64,000 nt of DNA, from NCBI GenBank assembly GCA_011947345.1, contig JAAVTG010000275.1, positions 310,001 through 374,000 of the forward strand, written 5' to 3'. Below the pieces are notes generated by a model. The model ran no database searches. It was not told the DNA's origin and was given only the letters and a program-made list of their open reading frames with translations. The position numbers and the translations under genes are program-made. Numbering within the stretch: position 1 is the stretch's first letter; every line of letters begins with the position of its first letter. This document shows, piece by piece, positions 20,859 to 32,605 of the stretch. This DNA comes from Phytophthora quininea. Its lineage: Eukaryota; Oomycota; Peronosporomycetes; Peronosporales; Peronosporaceae.

Positions 20859-22475
20859 TCACTTTGATCCGGCAAGATCTGGATCTGGGGCGCAGTACCG
20901 AAGCCAAATCCGCCGCTGCTGTTTGACGATGAGCTCCCGTACTTCGTCGTCGTTTGCTTGGAGGGCCACAGACCCCATTGCGCTCTTTCCCGCTGTCAGT
21001 ATACCACGCCACGGCGGAGTCATACACCTCCGCTGTAAAACTTGAGCTGTACGAGCTTCGCGTTTCAACATGTAGTGGCGGGAGGGTAGAATCATACACT
21101 TGAGATTCCGATGTCGAAGTGTCGAGGTTTCTCAATGATACCGGCGTTGGCGGCGTTCCTGGCGACAAAGGTCGAGACAAACTCGTCGTATTCGGGGAGG
21201 TGGCCTCCAGCCGTCGACTCCGTTCGTCGACGACACTGATCCATCGTGTGTCAACAGTAAGATGGATGCACGGGAACCATGAGAGTTTGCAGGACTTGAT
21301 GACTTTATCACCGGTGCCATAGGTGGCCTAGAGGATGTCAACAACGAGAGTCGCGGGCTCGTTTTGAATCGCTTCGGAGACGTGTTTGAGCCGGCTTCAC
21401 TATCTTGAGAGGACTCTGACACTTGCGACAACTTGGTGGCACCGCGTTGACTCTTGATCTCGCCGCTACTACGACGGCGGTGCCAGCCAGCGATAGAGGG
21501 ATCGTCGTCGGGCAAGAGCCACCCGTTGCATCCTACCGATACACGCGAGCGAGCTCTTGTAGTGTGGAAATTGCTTGCTGGTCGGAAGTCGTTCATGAAC
21601 GGGGATGGCGGGGTAGTCGGCGTGTATAATGGGTACGAGGTCGTTGATACATGCAGAGCCTTGCGCTTGAACCCTGTGGACGAGTTTGCGATAGCGCTGC
21701 CACCAGTGTGCGGTGTGAAGCTGCCACTATCCCTTCCACCCCGTGTTCGTAGCTGGAGTTTAGTTGTAAGTGGTCGACCGAGTGGCCCCACAGGAGTCGA
21801 GGCAAACTCGACGTCGAAGCTGGTGGCTCGAGCTCCGACCGAACTTACATCAATGCTAACTCCTGGTAGCTCTTTGTCGCGAGGGTCCACGTGAAACCCG
21901 CAGAGCTCAAGTCGAAACCTCGTTCCGGTGGAGAGTCGGCGGTAGCTAGAGGAGTCATAATAGCTGTCTTCGAAGCCGACACCCCAATGGAATGCAGAAG
22001 CTTCAGCAGGATCAAACACATCCTTCTCCACGCAGCATCCGCAGCACAGTCGGAAACGATGACCATGATATCGAGGCAACATCGACAGGAACCGGTGGCG
22101 GCGTTGATCGCAGCGACGAGGTGATTTTCGAGCCCGACTGGTTCTCCAACTCCCTGGCGGCTGATTCCCGCTATTTCCTGACCCTGTTGAGCCTCGTCGA
22201 AGGACCACCTTGACACCGGAGTTCGAACCTGTTGAATCAAAGTTCCTGCGGCTGCCGACGCGGACTATCGGACGTTTGTTGACGGCTCGAATCGGCGAGC
22301 GAGCTTCATTGGAACCCGACCTGGTGGAAAGTCGGATCGGCGGTCGAGGGCCGCCCGTATCGGCGAAGCTGTGTCGACTCGAAGCTCTGGGTCGAGACGA
22401 CCGATGTCGACCAAAGCGACGCATGTAGGCCAACGCCCTGTACCGGAGCTTCACATGCTCCGTCGACATCACCAT
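20859..22475 (-). CDS. Unresolved serine/arginine-rich gene, model uncertain
   Basis: A long minus-strand frame (22475..21132, 447 codons) overlaps frames that look more protein-like at both ends. At the 5' side, 22240..21990 in a second frame reads GLENHLVAAINAATGSC and CLILLKLLHSIGV. At the 3' side, a second frame reads YDEFVSTFVARNAANAG, and then a segment ending near 20859 reads ANDDEVRELIVKQQRR. The central part (GTRFRLELCGFHVDPRDKEL and a Ser/Pro-rich stretch) is the most convincing in the first frame. One or two introns or frame breaks would be needed to join them. I do not recognise the family. Treat as a probable gene with undefined structure. Confidence 0.35.
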
Positions 22476-22917
22476 TCACTGTTCTTTGTAGTAGCCTGTT
22501 GCTTGCGAGTTAGTTGTGCAAAACGGAGAGTGCCCGGTCCTGAGAGTGAGAACAGTCGGAAGAAGCCTACGGAAATCGCTGAACTGCGAGTTGACACTAA
22601 CGATAGTTCAGCGTGACTTCGTGTGGCCCCCACTGGCGGCGGGTTCAAGAGCTCCGACTACATTTGCCGCATTTCCGTTCAGCCCACAGAATCCACGAAT
22701 TCGAGGACGGGCACAGTCGAGATCATTCAATTCGATGTTCGACAAGCGGAAGGGCCAAAGTGTGTTATGTCTTGAAGGTAGCTTTTTGAATGATCTTTTG
22801 TCCCAGAGTCTATGCAGCAAGAAGCGAAGGTAATTTGTTGTAGGTAACATGCTTTCGTCATGGTTGCGGTGAAAAATCAGCGTTGTTTCCGGTCCGAACA
22901 TTTTTATTAGACGCTGA

Positions 22918-25900
22918 TCAAGTTCTCCGCTCGGGTATTACGACGTCTCCTCTCACACTAGGACTATCCGAGTTCACGGGACCTGGATCAGCTAGCGTAA
23001 TTGCCTCTGTCCCGCTGCCGAAAGACAGTTTTCCGAGCATGGAGTGGCGCTGAGCAGTGTCAATGGGAGGGTAGTCGTTTATATTGTTGGAAAACCCGCT
23101 AAGTCTGCGAGGCAGCAACCTCGCAGCTTGAGATAGCCCGGATTTGACTCGTTTCAATTGGACTCGCGTAGTTTGACTTCCTTCGCTGCTCACAGAACTT
23201 TTGCCGATACTTGGAGAGGTTGTTTCGCTGTCGGAGCCACGAGGATTCTCATCAAATGGAAGAATCGCAGCATTCTTTTGAGATTCTGCACCCTCTGCTG
23301 GTTTTAAATCCTCTACAGACGTCGTAAGTTCTGCACTAAGCAATGGAGGCTTTTGATCCACGATTCGGACGACACCAGTGCTATTAGAACGCGTGATACT
23401 GCCCGGTACAACAGCAAACGCTGGAGACACTTTCGCTCGCTTACTACCGCGTTTTACAGGGGATAGTTTGATCCCCGTTTTCACTGGAGCCCCCGAGGCA
23501 CTGCCTCTGACTCGGCAGAACTAGACTGAGAGTCGCCTTCCGATGGCCACGCAAGGCTAGAAGTGTCCTTGTCCTTGCTGGGTCTCGGCTCCATTGAACG
23601 ACGAGTTTTGCAATCACATGTGCAGCAACATTTCCGGGCTTTCATCTCGCTCAGATCTTCTTTCAAGCGTCCAATATCCCTCACCATTGTGTGCATCAAC
23701 TGCATCATACTTTCGAGCGTTTTTCGGTGGCATTCCCGCTGCAATAGGACGCGATCGAGATATCGGGCTCGGACTCTGTGAGATCAGCAGTCGCTGAGCT
23801 CCTTCCACTGTCCATAGAGTTCCGACGGCTCGGTGGTGTCACGTAGGAATTGCTCACGCGTGGTCGCACCCCCACCGAGTCGCTGTTAGCTCGTCTGATG
23901 CCGCTGTTTCGTCTCTCCAACGTCTCTCGGATCTTGGCTCCTATCGAATTCGCGTGACGCACTCGAGACTCATCCACAAACTCCTCATCGAAACTCTGAA
24001 AGCCGTACTTGATGGACTCGTCGGGTGTATTCACGTCGATCGCTTCCACGAGAATTTTAGCTGCTTCCCCGCAGTCATGGTTTCAATCACATTGGCTCGG
24101 GAAATATCCATGAATCCGTTGTTCAGGCGCTTTACAGTCACCGCCTCGACAATGTCTTCCCATGGGAACGGGATCTCCTTCTTTTCGATACAGTTCTCAA
24201 GCATTTTCGTAAGAACTCGACGTCTGTCGCTCGGGTACCGCGAAATAATCGACTGGAAGGTTTTACGGTCCAATACACACATTTCCACAAAGGTGACGGC
24301 CCGGATCGTCGTCTTTCGCTTGTAGTTCATGAGTAAACTCATTTCTCCGAAGGCTTGGCCAGGATTGAGGAAAGCGTACACTTTCTTCTGCGCGTTGGCC
24401 TCCCTTCGGCTCTGCATCAGCGAACGGCGCCTCGATTTACTACCTGACGAAACATTGGCAACGCCTCGATGCAGCATAAAGGCCGCACCAGACATCCGTC
24501 GGAATTTGGGGTCCTCGTCTTCAGACACATCGTTAACCGAAGGGAAAGAATCGTGGTCATCGCTCTCGTCATCCAAGTCGGACGATTTGTTCGAGCCCAA
24601 ATCGTTCTGTGATAGAACCGGATTCCCCAAGGCATTATCCATGGCCCTCCTCCGCTTTTCAAGGTACTTAGCCGACGCCAACAACTTACAGTATCCCATG
24701 TTAATCATCATCATTTCATGGCCAACTTCTTGGCGACGGAAAATGTAGTCGTCCGGCATGTACACGCGCACGCCCAAGCTCAACACAATTTGGGAGATAA
24801 AGTCGGGCGTGCAGTCTGCCCAAAAGCGAGTTTTCACGACCAATTCCCTGTGTTTAAAGAGCCCAATTTCGAGTCGTAACGTGTGCGTCAGTTCCTGCTG
24901 GAACTTGTTGATGTTGCCGTCCAAAGCTTCGTATTCCAGCCAGACGTGGGTATAGTACTCATTCACTCGTTCTCGTAGTGTCGATGGCAATCCCATCTTG
25001 TCCATGGTCGCGTGCACAGCCTCCATCTTGCGGTGATAATTCGTCGTGTTAGCGTTGAAATTGGACACGAGCATAGCCACATTACCGAAGACGGTAGCGA
25101 GGATGCCGGAGCCGACAATAATGGCCACGCTAGAGTACAGGTTTTCTCCCCAGAAGCCGGCGGAGTTGCCTGTGCCTTGAATGAGACTCACAGCGTAGTA
25201 ATAATCAGCCACGTACATTTGGCCGACGCTGTTGTAGTTAAAATCGCGTCGTTTAGACACAGCGTGCCACAAACACGCCATATAGTGAGCGATCACCAGC
25301 ACGACCCACATGAGCTGTGCAATGCCCAACAAATGGGAGTAGCGCGAATATTGGAGTCTCTGAGTCACATGCTTATCCACCCTCGCCGTTCGACTTGATA
25401 GAACTCCTCTCTCAAGGAAGGTCGTTCGTAGCAGTCGTAGTACGATCAGAGTGATCTGGACGCCTTGTATGACTGGATGGACCAGAGTCAGAGACTTGGT
25501 AAACGAGCAATAAATGACTTGAATCGGCATAGCAGATAGCACATCAAAGGCGAACCACTTGCGGATATAATTGCGCGCTATCTTCTTGCGGGACGTCACC
25601 AGTAGCCCTTGATCCAAGTAGGCCGAGTTGAAATTTAGTAGGAGATCCACAAAGAAGGAACTTTCGAGGACGATGGCAATGATCGTGAGTGTCGGCGATC
25701 CGTTCGGGTAGTAGCTGGGCGCGAACGGCAGATAAATGATCTGGAAGTGGTAGACCGCCAGCATGAGCAGACCGTGCAAAGTTGAGACCCAGCTTTGCGG
25801 CGTAATTGGCGAGCACCATTTCTTGAAGAAAGGCTTGTGGTGTTTGGCATGGGGATGCGGCCACATTTTGCTTTGGGTGGGGTTGTTGACGAGCAGCTTT

Positions 25901-26163
25901 TGGCTGCCCGAAGCGGCTGTTAAGGTGCCATCGTAGCTCGACACTCGTCGGATTTGAAAGCGCTGCATCATTTCTTCATGTCTGGCCGAGTGGTTGGGGT
26001 GGACTTCTGGCTGGAGAGCATTCCGACGAGGACCTTTCTTGATCGCAGGAGGCAGGACTGGCGGCATGAAGAAGAGCCCTGCCGAGGTCTGAGGCGAGAT
26101 GTTTTTAGTAGCGCAAAACGGTAATGTGCCTTCCAAATAAATAGCAACGAACTGTGGGTCCAT
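22918..26163 (-). CDS. Voltage-gated-like cation channel with cyclic-nucleotide-binding domain (three homopolymer breaks)
   Basis: Plasma-membrane cation channel of the EAG/HCN/CNG superfamily. Start ATG 26163 (MDPQFVAIYLEG). Six hydrophobic segments: YHFQIIYLPFAPS (S1), LTIIAIVLESSFFVDLLLNF (S2), FAFDVLSAMPIQVIY (S3), a weakly charged S4 (LIVLRLLRTTFLERG), YSHLLGIAQLMWVVLVIAHY (S5) and VGSGILATVFGNVAML (S6). The pore loop reads VSLIQGTGNSAGFWGEN, without GYG. The cyclic-nucleotide-binding domain has FGEMSLLMNYKRKTTIRA, but about 90 Ser/Asp-rich residues split it. The frame breaks at T runs 24055-24058 and 23720-23724 and at C run 23490-23494. One base in each joins a long tail with CCCTCDCK and Ser-rich sequence, about 1,082 residues in all. 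Confidence 0.8.
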
Positions 26164-26251
26164 TTTCAATGTACTGATTGACCACGAACGTATCGGACCA
26201 AAACAATCGCACGACGTTTGTTCCGGGTGTATTGGTTGGTCGACGACTTAC

Positions 26252-26292
26252 GACGATCTTCTGGCAGATCTCGACGCCGAGCACCTCGAGCA
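26252..26292 (-). other. Possible small upstream exon
   Basis: A 41-base segment flanked by GATTTTAG acceptor and GTAAGT donor on the minus strand encodes LEVLGVEICQKIV in one frame. It could be a 5' exon of the channel gene. Splice-site appearance only. Confidence 0.2.
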
Positions 26293-26299
26293 CTAAAAT

Positions 26300-27013
26300 C
26301 AAGAAGACAAGCAAGAGTTTTCAAGAAACGTCACCTGAAGCAGCTATGACAACGGTCAGTACTACGGCCAGAACAGCAAGTGCAGCTCATGGAAAAGAGT
26401 TGTTTGGAAGCAGGGCACGACGTCTTTTGCCGTCGCACGCGGTAACACTAGAATCGATGCACATCTCTCAACTCCAGGGGCTGAGTACCGACGCGAAACA
26501 GTAGTCAAGAAGCGGCAGCATTAACATGGCCAGACAGCCGTCCTGGTAGCTGCTGGTGCTGGTGCTTATGAAGGCGTCGTTGCCACGCGGTCTGCGCTAA
26601 GTGATGATATCTAATGTCATCATTGTGCTGTATGCAGCAACGGTAAGGCCGGCTCCACGGCAAAAACCTCAGGACTTTCAGGAATCGTCACTGTATGCCA
26701 ATCCGAAGGTGGTGTCGGGCGGGTCGTTCTGGCGAGCGCGTCCAAGACAACAGTCAGCCTATTGGCGTCTAGTAGGAAGATGCTGGGTCAGCAGAGAAAG
26801 AATGTTCATGTATTAAGAGTAGGTGATTCCACCAGTAGACACGATGCTTTCGTTTTCATCAATGCAAGTCGACTTCAGCTTGTTGGATGATGCTAACTTT
26901 TGTGTTTTACGGTTCTGCGCCAAACGCATACACATTCATTTTGGGTTACCTACATGCATCAGCAGTTTTGCAAGGACGACCAACCGAAGCGAACTCCGGC
27001 ATACAAGAGAATA
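26300..27013. other. Intergenic region, no gene recognised
   Basis: About 0.7 kb. The frames on both strands are short and featureless. Confidence 0.45.
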
Positions 27014-28179
27014 TCACTTGAGTAGTGGCAGCATCTTTTGAAGCAGCACGTGAGCTGTATTTCCCTCCTCCACAGCTTCTCCTTGATCATCCGTTGGTAG
27101 ACGACATTCGAGACGAAATTCCGACCGAGTTTCGTTCAGGTAGGAGACGGTGAAGCGCAGGCCACGAGATACCAAGCGGACCTTCAGCCGTGCCTCGGCT
27201 ACTCGGATTGACGTACCACGTGGTGCATGTTTGCTACCCAACACAGTTGTAGAGAAAACATCATCACTGTCAGGAACGTCAATTTCGAGACACCCCACAA
27301 GCCTTTCAATCGCATTGTCAGGGACGTTTTCACGGGTAATTGCTCGCACACGGAACGACGCGTCATCATCCAAAAGCACATCGTATCAGCCTCGAACCAT
27401 TCGTCGAGTATTTGCAGTATGGAACTTCCATTCGCCAGCTACGAACCGGAACGCAACATCCCAAGCATTGCCGAAACCGTCTCCAAATTGTTTCAGCAGG
27501 TTTTTGCTGTGTAAATTCACTGTCAGACAAGGTTCCAGCTCGACTCCTTCAATCTTGCACTCCAGGTCGTCAATCAATGCTGCAATCGTCGGGGATGACC
27601 GATCACAAACATTCGACCAACGCTTCAGAATATCTTTTCCGTAGCGTAACTTTTGAAGCTCCGACCAGGTCAGACTTGAGTTGTTACAGGACTCCGACTC
27701 GAGCTTAAAGCAGAGCTCTCCGAAGGAATTCTCGTCTCAATCCAGATATCTCATCAAACCATCGGTGTGATCTTCACGGAATTCTTTAATCCACGTCCGG
27801 AACTTTTTCCACTCGTTCTTTGAGGTACTTCATCCGAATTTTTCAACCGGTAGCGATACTCTTGAGTAAGTTCATTGCTTGTGGAGTGCTCGACCTCGGT
27901 AAACGTCCAACGGAATTGAAGACCGCCACGAACTGCAATTTCAAATACGCGATTCGGCTCGTGGTGGGGTACGACGCCAAAGGTTTTAAACAACTCAGCG
28001 AGTTCGTGTTCCGCTGCTCCAATCCCCGATGGAGTTCCTTTCAGTGCCAACTTTCGGTCAGCATCGATCGAGCAGCCAACATCATGCTTATCACGAAGCA
28101 GCTTCGAGTAGCGACCACCCGTATTAAAGCCACGGACAGCTCGGACCGGAACAGTCTTTGGAATGGGGAATTCCTTCAC
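27014..28179 (-). pseudogene. Decayed conserved hypothetical gene
   Basis: Three minus-strand segments look coding but cannot be read as one protein: 28179..27754 (FNTGGRYSKLLRDKHDVGCS, then EYRYRLKNSDEVPQ), about 27700..27386 (ELQKLRYGKDILKRWSNVC), and 27379..27014 (DDDASFRVRAI). The last two share a frame and are separated only by an in-frame TGA at 27386-27388; the first is in another frame. I do not recognise the family. It directly follows the P-loop remnant on the same strand and could be that gene's decayed 3' part or a separate gene. Confidence 0.4.
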
Positions 28180-28380
28180 TTAGCAGTCAGTCATCTTGTT
28201 TCTCAATGGTGAAATTGAAGGAATACTTGTCCAAAAGCGACCACATCTCTTTCATGTGAGATTGAACGGGATTTCCTTAGAAGACACTTCAACATGCGAG
28301 GTTATTTGACTATTACTTGCGGTAGCCGCTGCTGGCTTCCCGTCAATGAACCCTCCGAGCGTATCGTGAATCAATGGCAT

Positions 28381-30463
28381 TCACACCACCTCCATCGCCT
28401 TGTGATCTGGCATCACCTTCGACAATCGAGCCATGACCGCTTCGTCGCTGCTTTCTTCCACTGCTTGTCGATGGCTCAAATCCCCACGAACAAGCGCGAT
28501 AGGATCCCACAAAGGCGCTACCATGTCTTCCAATGCTCTTACCAAAGCCTCCGTCTGGGGTAAGCTCGGAAATCTGGTTGCACTTTTCTGAAGGACGCCA
28601 ATACGCATCGAACGAATACATAACGTAAACGCAGTCTTCTCTTGTGCCTCGCCTTCATTTAATATTTCGGATTGGATAAAGCGTTCTTCAGCTTGACGTA
28701 GACTCATGTACACTCGAATTACACCGATAGGAGATTTCTCGCTCAATGGATTACCAGAGGCAAAGACACAAGAAGGGTGCATTGCCGACTCGGGAACAAT
28801 GTTATCGCCATCAGCCCTATTTGTCACCTGTACCAAGATGAACGATACTTTCGACCCAGAAAACATGGGTATCACCAGATCCGCACCGTTCTGGTTGCGG
28901 GGAGTACCCCTGCAGCCCGACGTCCCAGTAAAATCCACAGTGTCTCCTCTGTAGGCTCCAGAACCAACTGCACGAAATGGCAAAAGCCCATTTGCCAGCC
29001 ATCCCATTGCGCTCTCCACTTTGTATAAGCGATTCTGGTTTGTTTGTCTGCGGCAGCCTGCTGATTCATCTTGATAGCCAACTCTACTCCAATGATTGCC
29101 TTCACGAACACTCGGACACTCACCAATTCGCCCGTGAATAAGCAGTCTCTGTGCGTTTGTCTACCGGACGCTTTCACCACATACGTGTCCATCGCTAAAA
29201 GCAACAGGATGCGGGCAATCACTTCACCTATGCCGCCTGTACCCAGCGTCTCATTGAAAATAAGTTTCTTGAGTTGGGGCAAGATGAACTTTCACAGACC
29301 ATCAATCAAAGCGTACCAGACCTTGATGGCACCCAAGGTCAACACTGGGTCCGACGTATAACTTGCCAGTTGGCCATCGTTTTCGTGCTTCACGTACGCC
29401 AGCACCGACATGAAATCTGCTACAAGTCGGGTGGCCAGAGCGGATCTCGAAAACGGCCGCAGTCCTAGTCGACACAACATCGACGCGACACCAAACAAGG
29501 TCCACTCGTTGTAGCTCATCTCTTTCATGGGAGTTTTCCCGAGAAGCAACTTTCGCGCGGCGCGGCTAAGTACCGTTTCTTCTGCCATTGATCTGTTGCT
29601 TTGTTTCTTTATTGATGCATCGAAAGTGCTGTTCCATATTGGACGACCCATGGCCACAATGCGTTAAAGAGGATTTGTGTACTTGACAGAAGCCTTGTAC
29701 GCGGATAACGTATTGGTGTCGAACTGTTGCCGCCAATAAATATCCATGGTGTGAGCTAACACGAACGGCGGGAACAGCGTGCTTGTGTATCCGTCTTCAT
29801 CATTACAAGACGGCGGATCATTTTCTAGCAGTGGTGTCAACCAGATATGGCCGAGTTCGTATCTACCAACACGACGAAAATTCCACCACTAGAATCCCAG
29901 TTTTGAATATTCTCGTTCGCCGCTTTCAGAGCGTGGCGTAGTAGTCGAAAGTAGTTCATTCCGCCAGTATCGAGCTGGAGTAGGGCTCTAGCTTCGTCCA
30001 CTGCTAACACCACGAGCCTCTGGGTCGGCGATTTTGTTTTCTTCCAATGCTCAAAATTCTTTTCAGTATCTTCCAGCGCCTGCGCAACCTTCTTGTCGAA
30101 GTCGGGTTCTGTGAACAACTTGAGCCAGTCTTCTCCGATAGTTGACCAGTTTTGTTGAGCGAAATAGTAGATCGTTTCCAGGTGCTTCGACATGCTCACT
30201 TCGTCTGCACCATCAGCAAATAACCATTGTCGTAGAAATTTCGTCGCTACTGGAAATCCGCTTGACTCTTGCAAACGAGTGCACGTGTAGATCACACGAA
30301 GCGACCCAGTTGATTCCCGGCTTGTTTTACGTGCCAACTCCCAAAGCAAGCGGCTCTTGCCAAAGCCAGAGCTCTGCACTATTGAAATACATGGCGCTTG
30401 GTACAGCTTCGGTTTGCTGCTGTATGCATGCCAACACCGGGTTATGTAGTCTCGGAATTCCAC
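28381..30463 (-). pseudogene. Crinkler/RHS-type P-loop NTPase remnant, minus strand
   Basis: The segment 30463..29837 carries a Walker A-like site (SSGFGKSRLLWELA) and a Walker B-like site (RLVVLAVDEARALL), as in the NTPase modules associated with oomycete Crinkler proteins. Further 3' pieces in the same direction (29657..29292, 29282..28872, 29019..28381) look like the conserved helical region that follows this NTPase in such proteins. The locus has no ATG at its 5' end, several frame breaks, a TAA upstream of 29657 and an in-frame TGA at 29292-29294. The number of lesions, including true stops, indicates a pseudogene. Effector function is not supported for this copy. Confidence 0.55.
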
Positions 30464-30544
30464 GTCCGCGTCGCCATAGTAGGGAGCCGCGTGAAGGCAT
30501 ACACGAGCCGGTGGTAGAGATCCGAGTCAACTCCCTAGTACCTC

Positions 30545-31446
30545 CCACTGCTTTTGATTCGAGCTCCACCGATGTCTGGGAAGACAACGCTGGCCCTGCT
30601 TCTTAACAACTACATCGTCAACAACAAGCCGAACGCCGTAGTTGCGTATATTCGTGCTCACTACAAGAAATCTGATGCCACGTTCGAGTCTTATTTTCAG
30701 GACGTCTACGGCTGTGGACTTGGTGATTTCTGCGAGAAGAGCGGCGACAAAGTGGTGCTGGTCGATGAAGCTCAATTGACGTAGAACGACACAATTCTTT
30801 GGACGCCTGGATCAAGACTACACTGAACAACGGATTTCCTGGGCTCCGATTTATTTTGTTCTCGGTGTACAGCTTTAGTAAATTCGCCCACCTGAATCGA
30901 CCTGGAACACCGGTTGGTATCCGTTCTGAATACAAGTTCGGGTTGCGTGCGACCCAATCGAAGCCTGGCCTGGAGTTATTGCGGTCGGAGCTGGATGAAA
31001 TGGTTGGGAATGCCTTTGACCCGGAAGCTGTCGACATTCTTTGAGAACTTTGCTCTGGACACATTGGAATTGGACGCGAGATGATTGGATACTTGCGTAA
31101 GAAGCTGAGCTACAATTTGCGAACCTCGGGTCCAGACATCATTAGCGCTGAGCTGCGTTCGGTGGCTCTATTGGAAACGATTGGTGGTATTAGACGGGCA
31201 ATTCCGTGCGTCGACGAGGTGAAGCGTATGGCAAGAGCTGAGAAGTTATCAAGTGCAGGGGTCGTGGCGATACTGAATTCTGTCGCGTCTGGTGAGGTTG
31301 TGACCTGGAGCTATACTGACAGGGCGATGCAGTGCTTAGTTCGACATGGCTTCCTCTACGAGGATGACGACAATCGTCTGCAGTTCGCGTCAGGGATGCA
31401 CCAGAAGGTTTGGCTCCATTCCAGCCAAAAGAGTCAACAGCAATAG
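30545..31446 (+). pseudogene. Crinkler-type P-loop NTPase remnant, plus strand
   Basis: Reads PPMSGKTTLALLL (Walker A) and KVVLVDEAQLT (Walker B), then breaks frame near 30781; 30799..31042 and 31081..31446 continue with FPGLRFILFSVYSF, GIRSEYKFGL and a C-terminal helical region. This is the second Crinkler-associated NTPase type and differs from the minus-strand copy next to it. No upstream ubiquitin-like header or start codon is seen: the frame meets a stop just before the Walker A segment. Two breaks and the missing 5' end make it a fragment. It is arranged head-to-head with the minus-strand NTPase remnant. Confidence 0.5.
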
Positions 31447-31462
31447 GACTGAAGTGACTAGG

Positions 31463-31471
31463 CTTTTTTCC
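31463..31471 (+). repeat. 9-bp target-site duplication, left copy
   Basis: CTTTTTTCC, directly before the left inverted end; an identical copy follows the right end at 32606-32614. Confidence 0.7.
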
Positions 31472-31763
31472 GAGGAATTTCCATAACCAAGTGGAATTCC
31501 ACTTGCTTTTTCCAAAGCGTGTGTAGAGACTGAGCCCACTCTCTTTGTGCGTATATGTTTGCAACTAGTTGGTTGGTCATGAGACTTGGAATTAAATCAT
31601 AGAAAGTGGCGAGAAAACCATAGCATTTGGCAAGAAAATCATGACTTATTGACAGAAAAACCTACTACCATCATGGCAATCGGAGATGAAATCATGGAAA
31701 ATGGAAATGTGTATTTTGATTAAAGGAGCAACATATCTACTTGCTGGTTCGTCGCCTCCACTT

Positions 31764-32421
31764 CTACTTCTTGCTCCCTTTCGTTTTACGTCGTTTATGC
31801 TTCTCTTTGGGTCCTGCTTTTTCTCCTTGTGAGCCTTTTTCTCTCGGCGAAGTCGGTACGACTGGCATGCGGCAGGACGTATCGACTGTAAGCGTAGAAT
31901 CAATCGGAAAGGGTACAAACTTCAGCGTGTATGTGTCTCGAAAGTGTTGGAGTGAAAGTCGGTCGGCATCATAAAGGTTAGCAATTGGAGTTCCATCTTG
32001 AATTGCAGCTGCCGTGGCGTGTACGCATGAAAAGAATGGCACAACAACTTGAATTCTATGTTGTAGTAACGTGTCAACGTCCAGCTATTATTAGCAAACC
32101 TCACCACTACATGCTGACGTGAGTTCTGAGCCCAAGTCGAGCTGCAGCAGCCTGCGCTTCCACCGCTTTCCACTGTTCAAGCGACAGCTTGAGCTTCTTG
32201 CGCGAGCGATAGTTCTTACTCGCAAGGCGAGCTTTCGCCTTGCGGTCAGCTTCACGAGAAGTTTCGGCCTCGGCACCACACGGGAACACGCGCTGAAGGT
32301 GCTTCCGTAGTCCTGCAGGCGTTTTCAAAACACGTTGACACCGGAAGCACTTTCTCGCCAATCGCTTTCTTGGCCGGCCGCGTTTCTTGGGGACATGCTT
32401 CTTCGACTTGACCTTCACCAT
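31764..32421 (-). CDS. Transposon-borne AT-hook / zinc-finger / basic-region protein
   Basis: First segment 32421..32107 starts at ATG 32421 (MVKVKSKKHV). It carries an AT-hook-like KKRGRPRKRL, a single cysteine finger (CFRCQRVLKTPAGLRKHL, then a cysteine), and a basic stretch ARLASKNYRSRKKLKL with a following helix that resembles a bZIP basic region. A second open segment, about 32042..31764, has no ATG but ends cleanly (SLQHFRDTYTLKFVPF, then a Lys-rich tail KEKHKRRKTKGSKK). A CGGCAG acceptor-like site precedes it, so it may be a second exon. The whole gene sits inside the inverted ends. DNA binding is likely; whether it serves transposition is unknown. Confidence 0.5.
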
Positions 32422-32481
32422 TGAGCTTGGAGATTCGACACTGAAGAAGGAAAAGGTAAGAAAACACCCGTCCCAGCCCAC

Positions 32482-32600
32482 CCACTTACTTATGGAAATT
32501 GTTGCGCGTTTTCTTAGCTACAACGACCAGATCCACTTACTTATGGAAATCGTCACTGCTGGAGGCAAGAGTAAGTGGAATTCCACTTGATTATGGAAAT
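32482..32600 (+). repeat. Three regularly spaced subterminal repeats
   Basis: CCACTTACTTATGGAAAT occurs at 32482 and again, identical, at 32533; CCACTTGATTATGGAAAT lies at 32583 inside the terminal repeat. Spacing is 51 and 50 bases. Such arrays are typical transposase-binding sites. Confidence 0.65.
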
Positions 32601-32605
32601 TCCTC
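32573..32605 (-). repeat. Right terminal inverted repeat
   Basis: Inverted partner of 31472..31504, 32 of 33 bases matching, including the shared 16-base palindrome at 32573-32588. Confidence 0.75.

Larger units (their letters stand above)
31472..32605. mobile_element. Mutator-like DNA transposon with 33-bp terminal inverted repeats
   Basis: A 1,134-bp element. Left end 31472..31504 and right end 32573..32605 are inverted copies differing at one of 33 positions. They begin GAGGAATTTCCATAA and finish in the palindrome AAGTGGAATTCCACTT. The flanks are a perfect 9-bp direct repeat (CTTTTTTCC), the duplication length typical of Mutator-like elements. Inside are two minus-strand coding segments (32421..32107 and about 32042..31764) and three subterminal repeats near the right end. 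There is no recognisable MULE transposase catalytic domain in 1.1 kb, so it is either non-autonomous or a new compact type. Low divergence between the ends and an intact duplication suggest a recent insertion. Confidence 0.75.
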
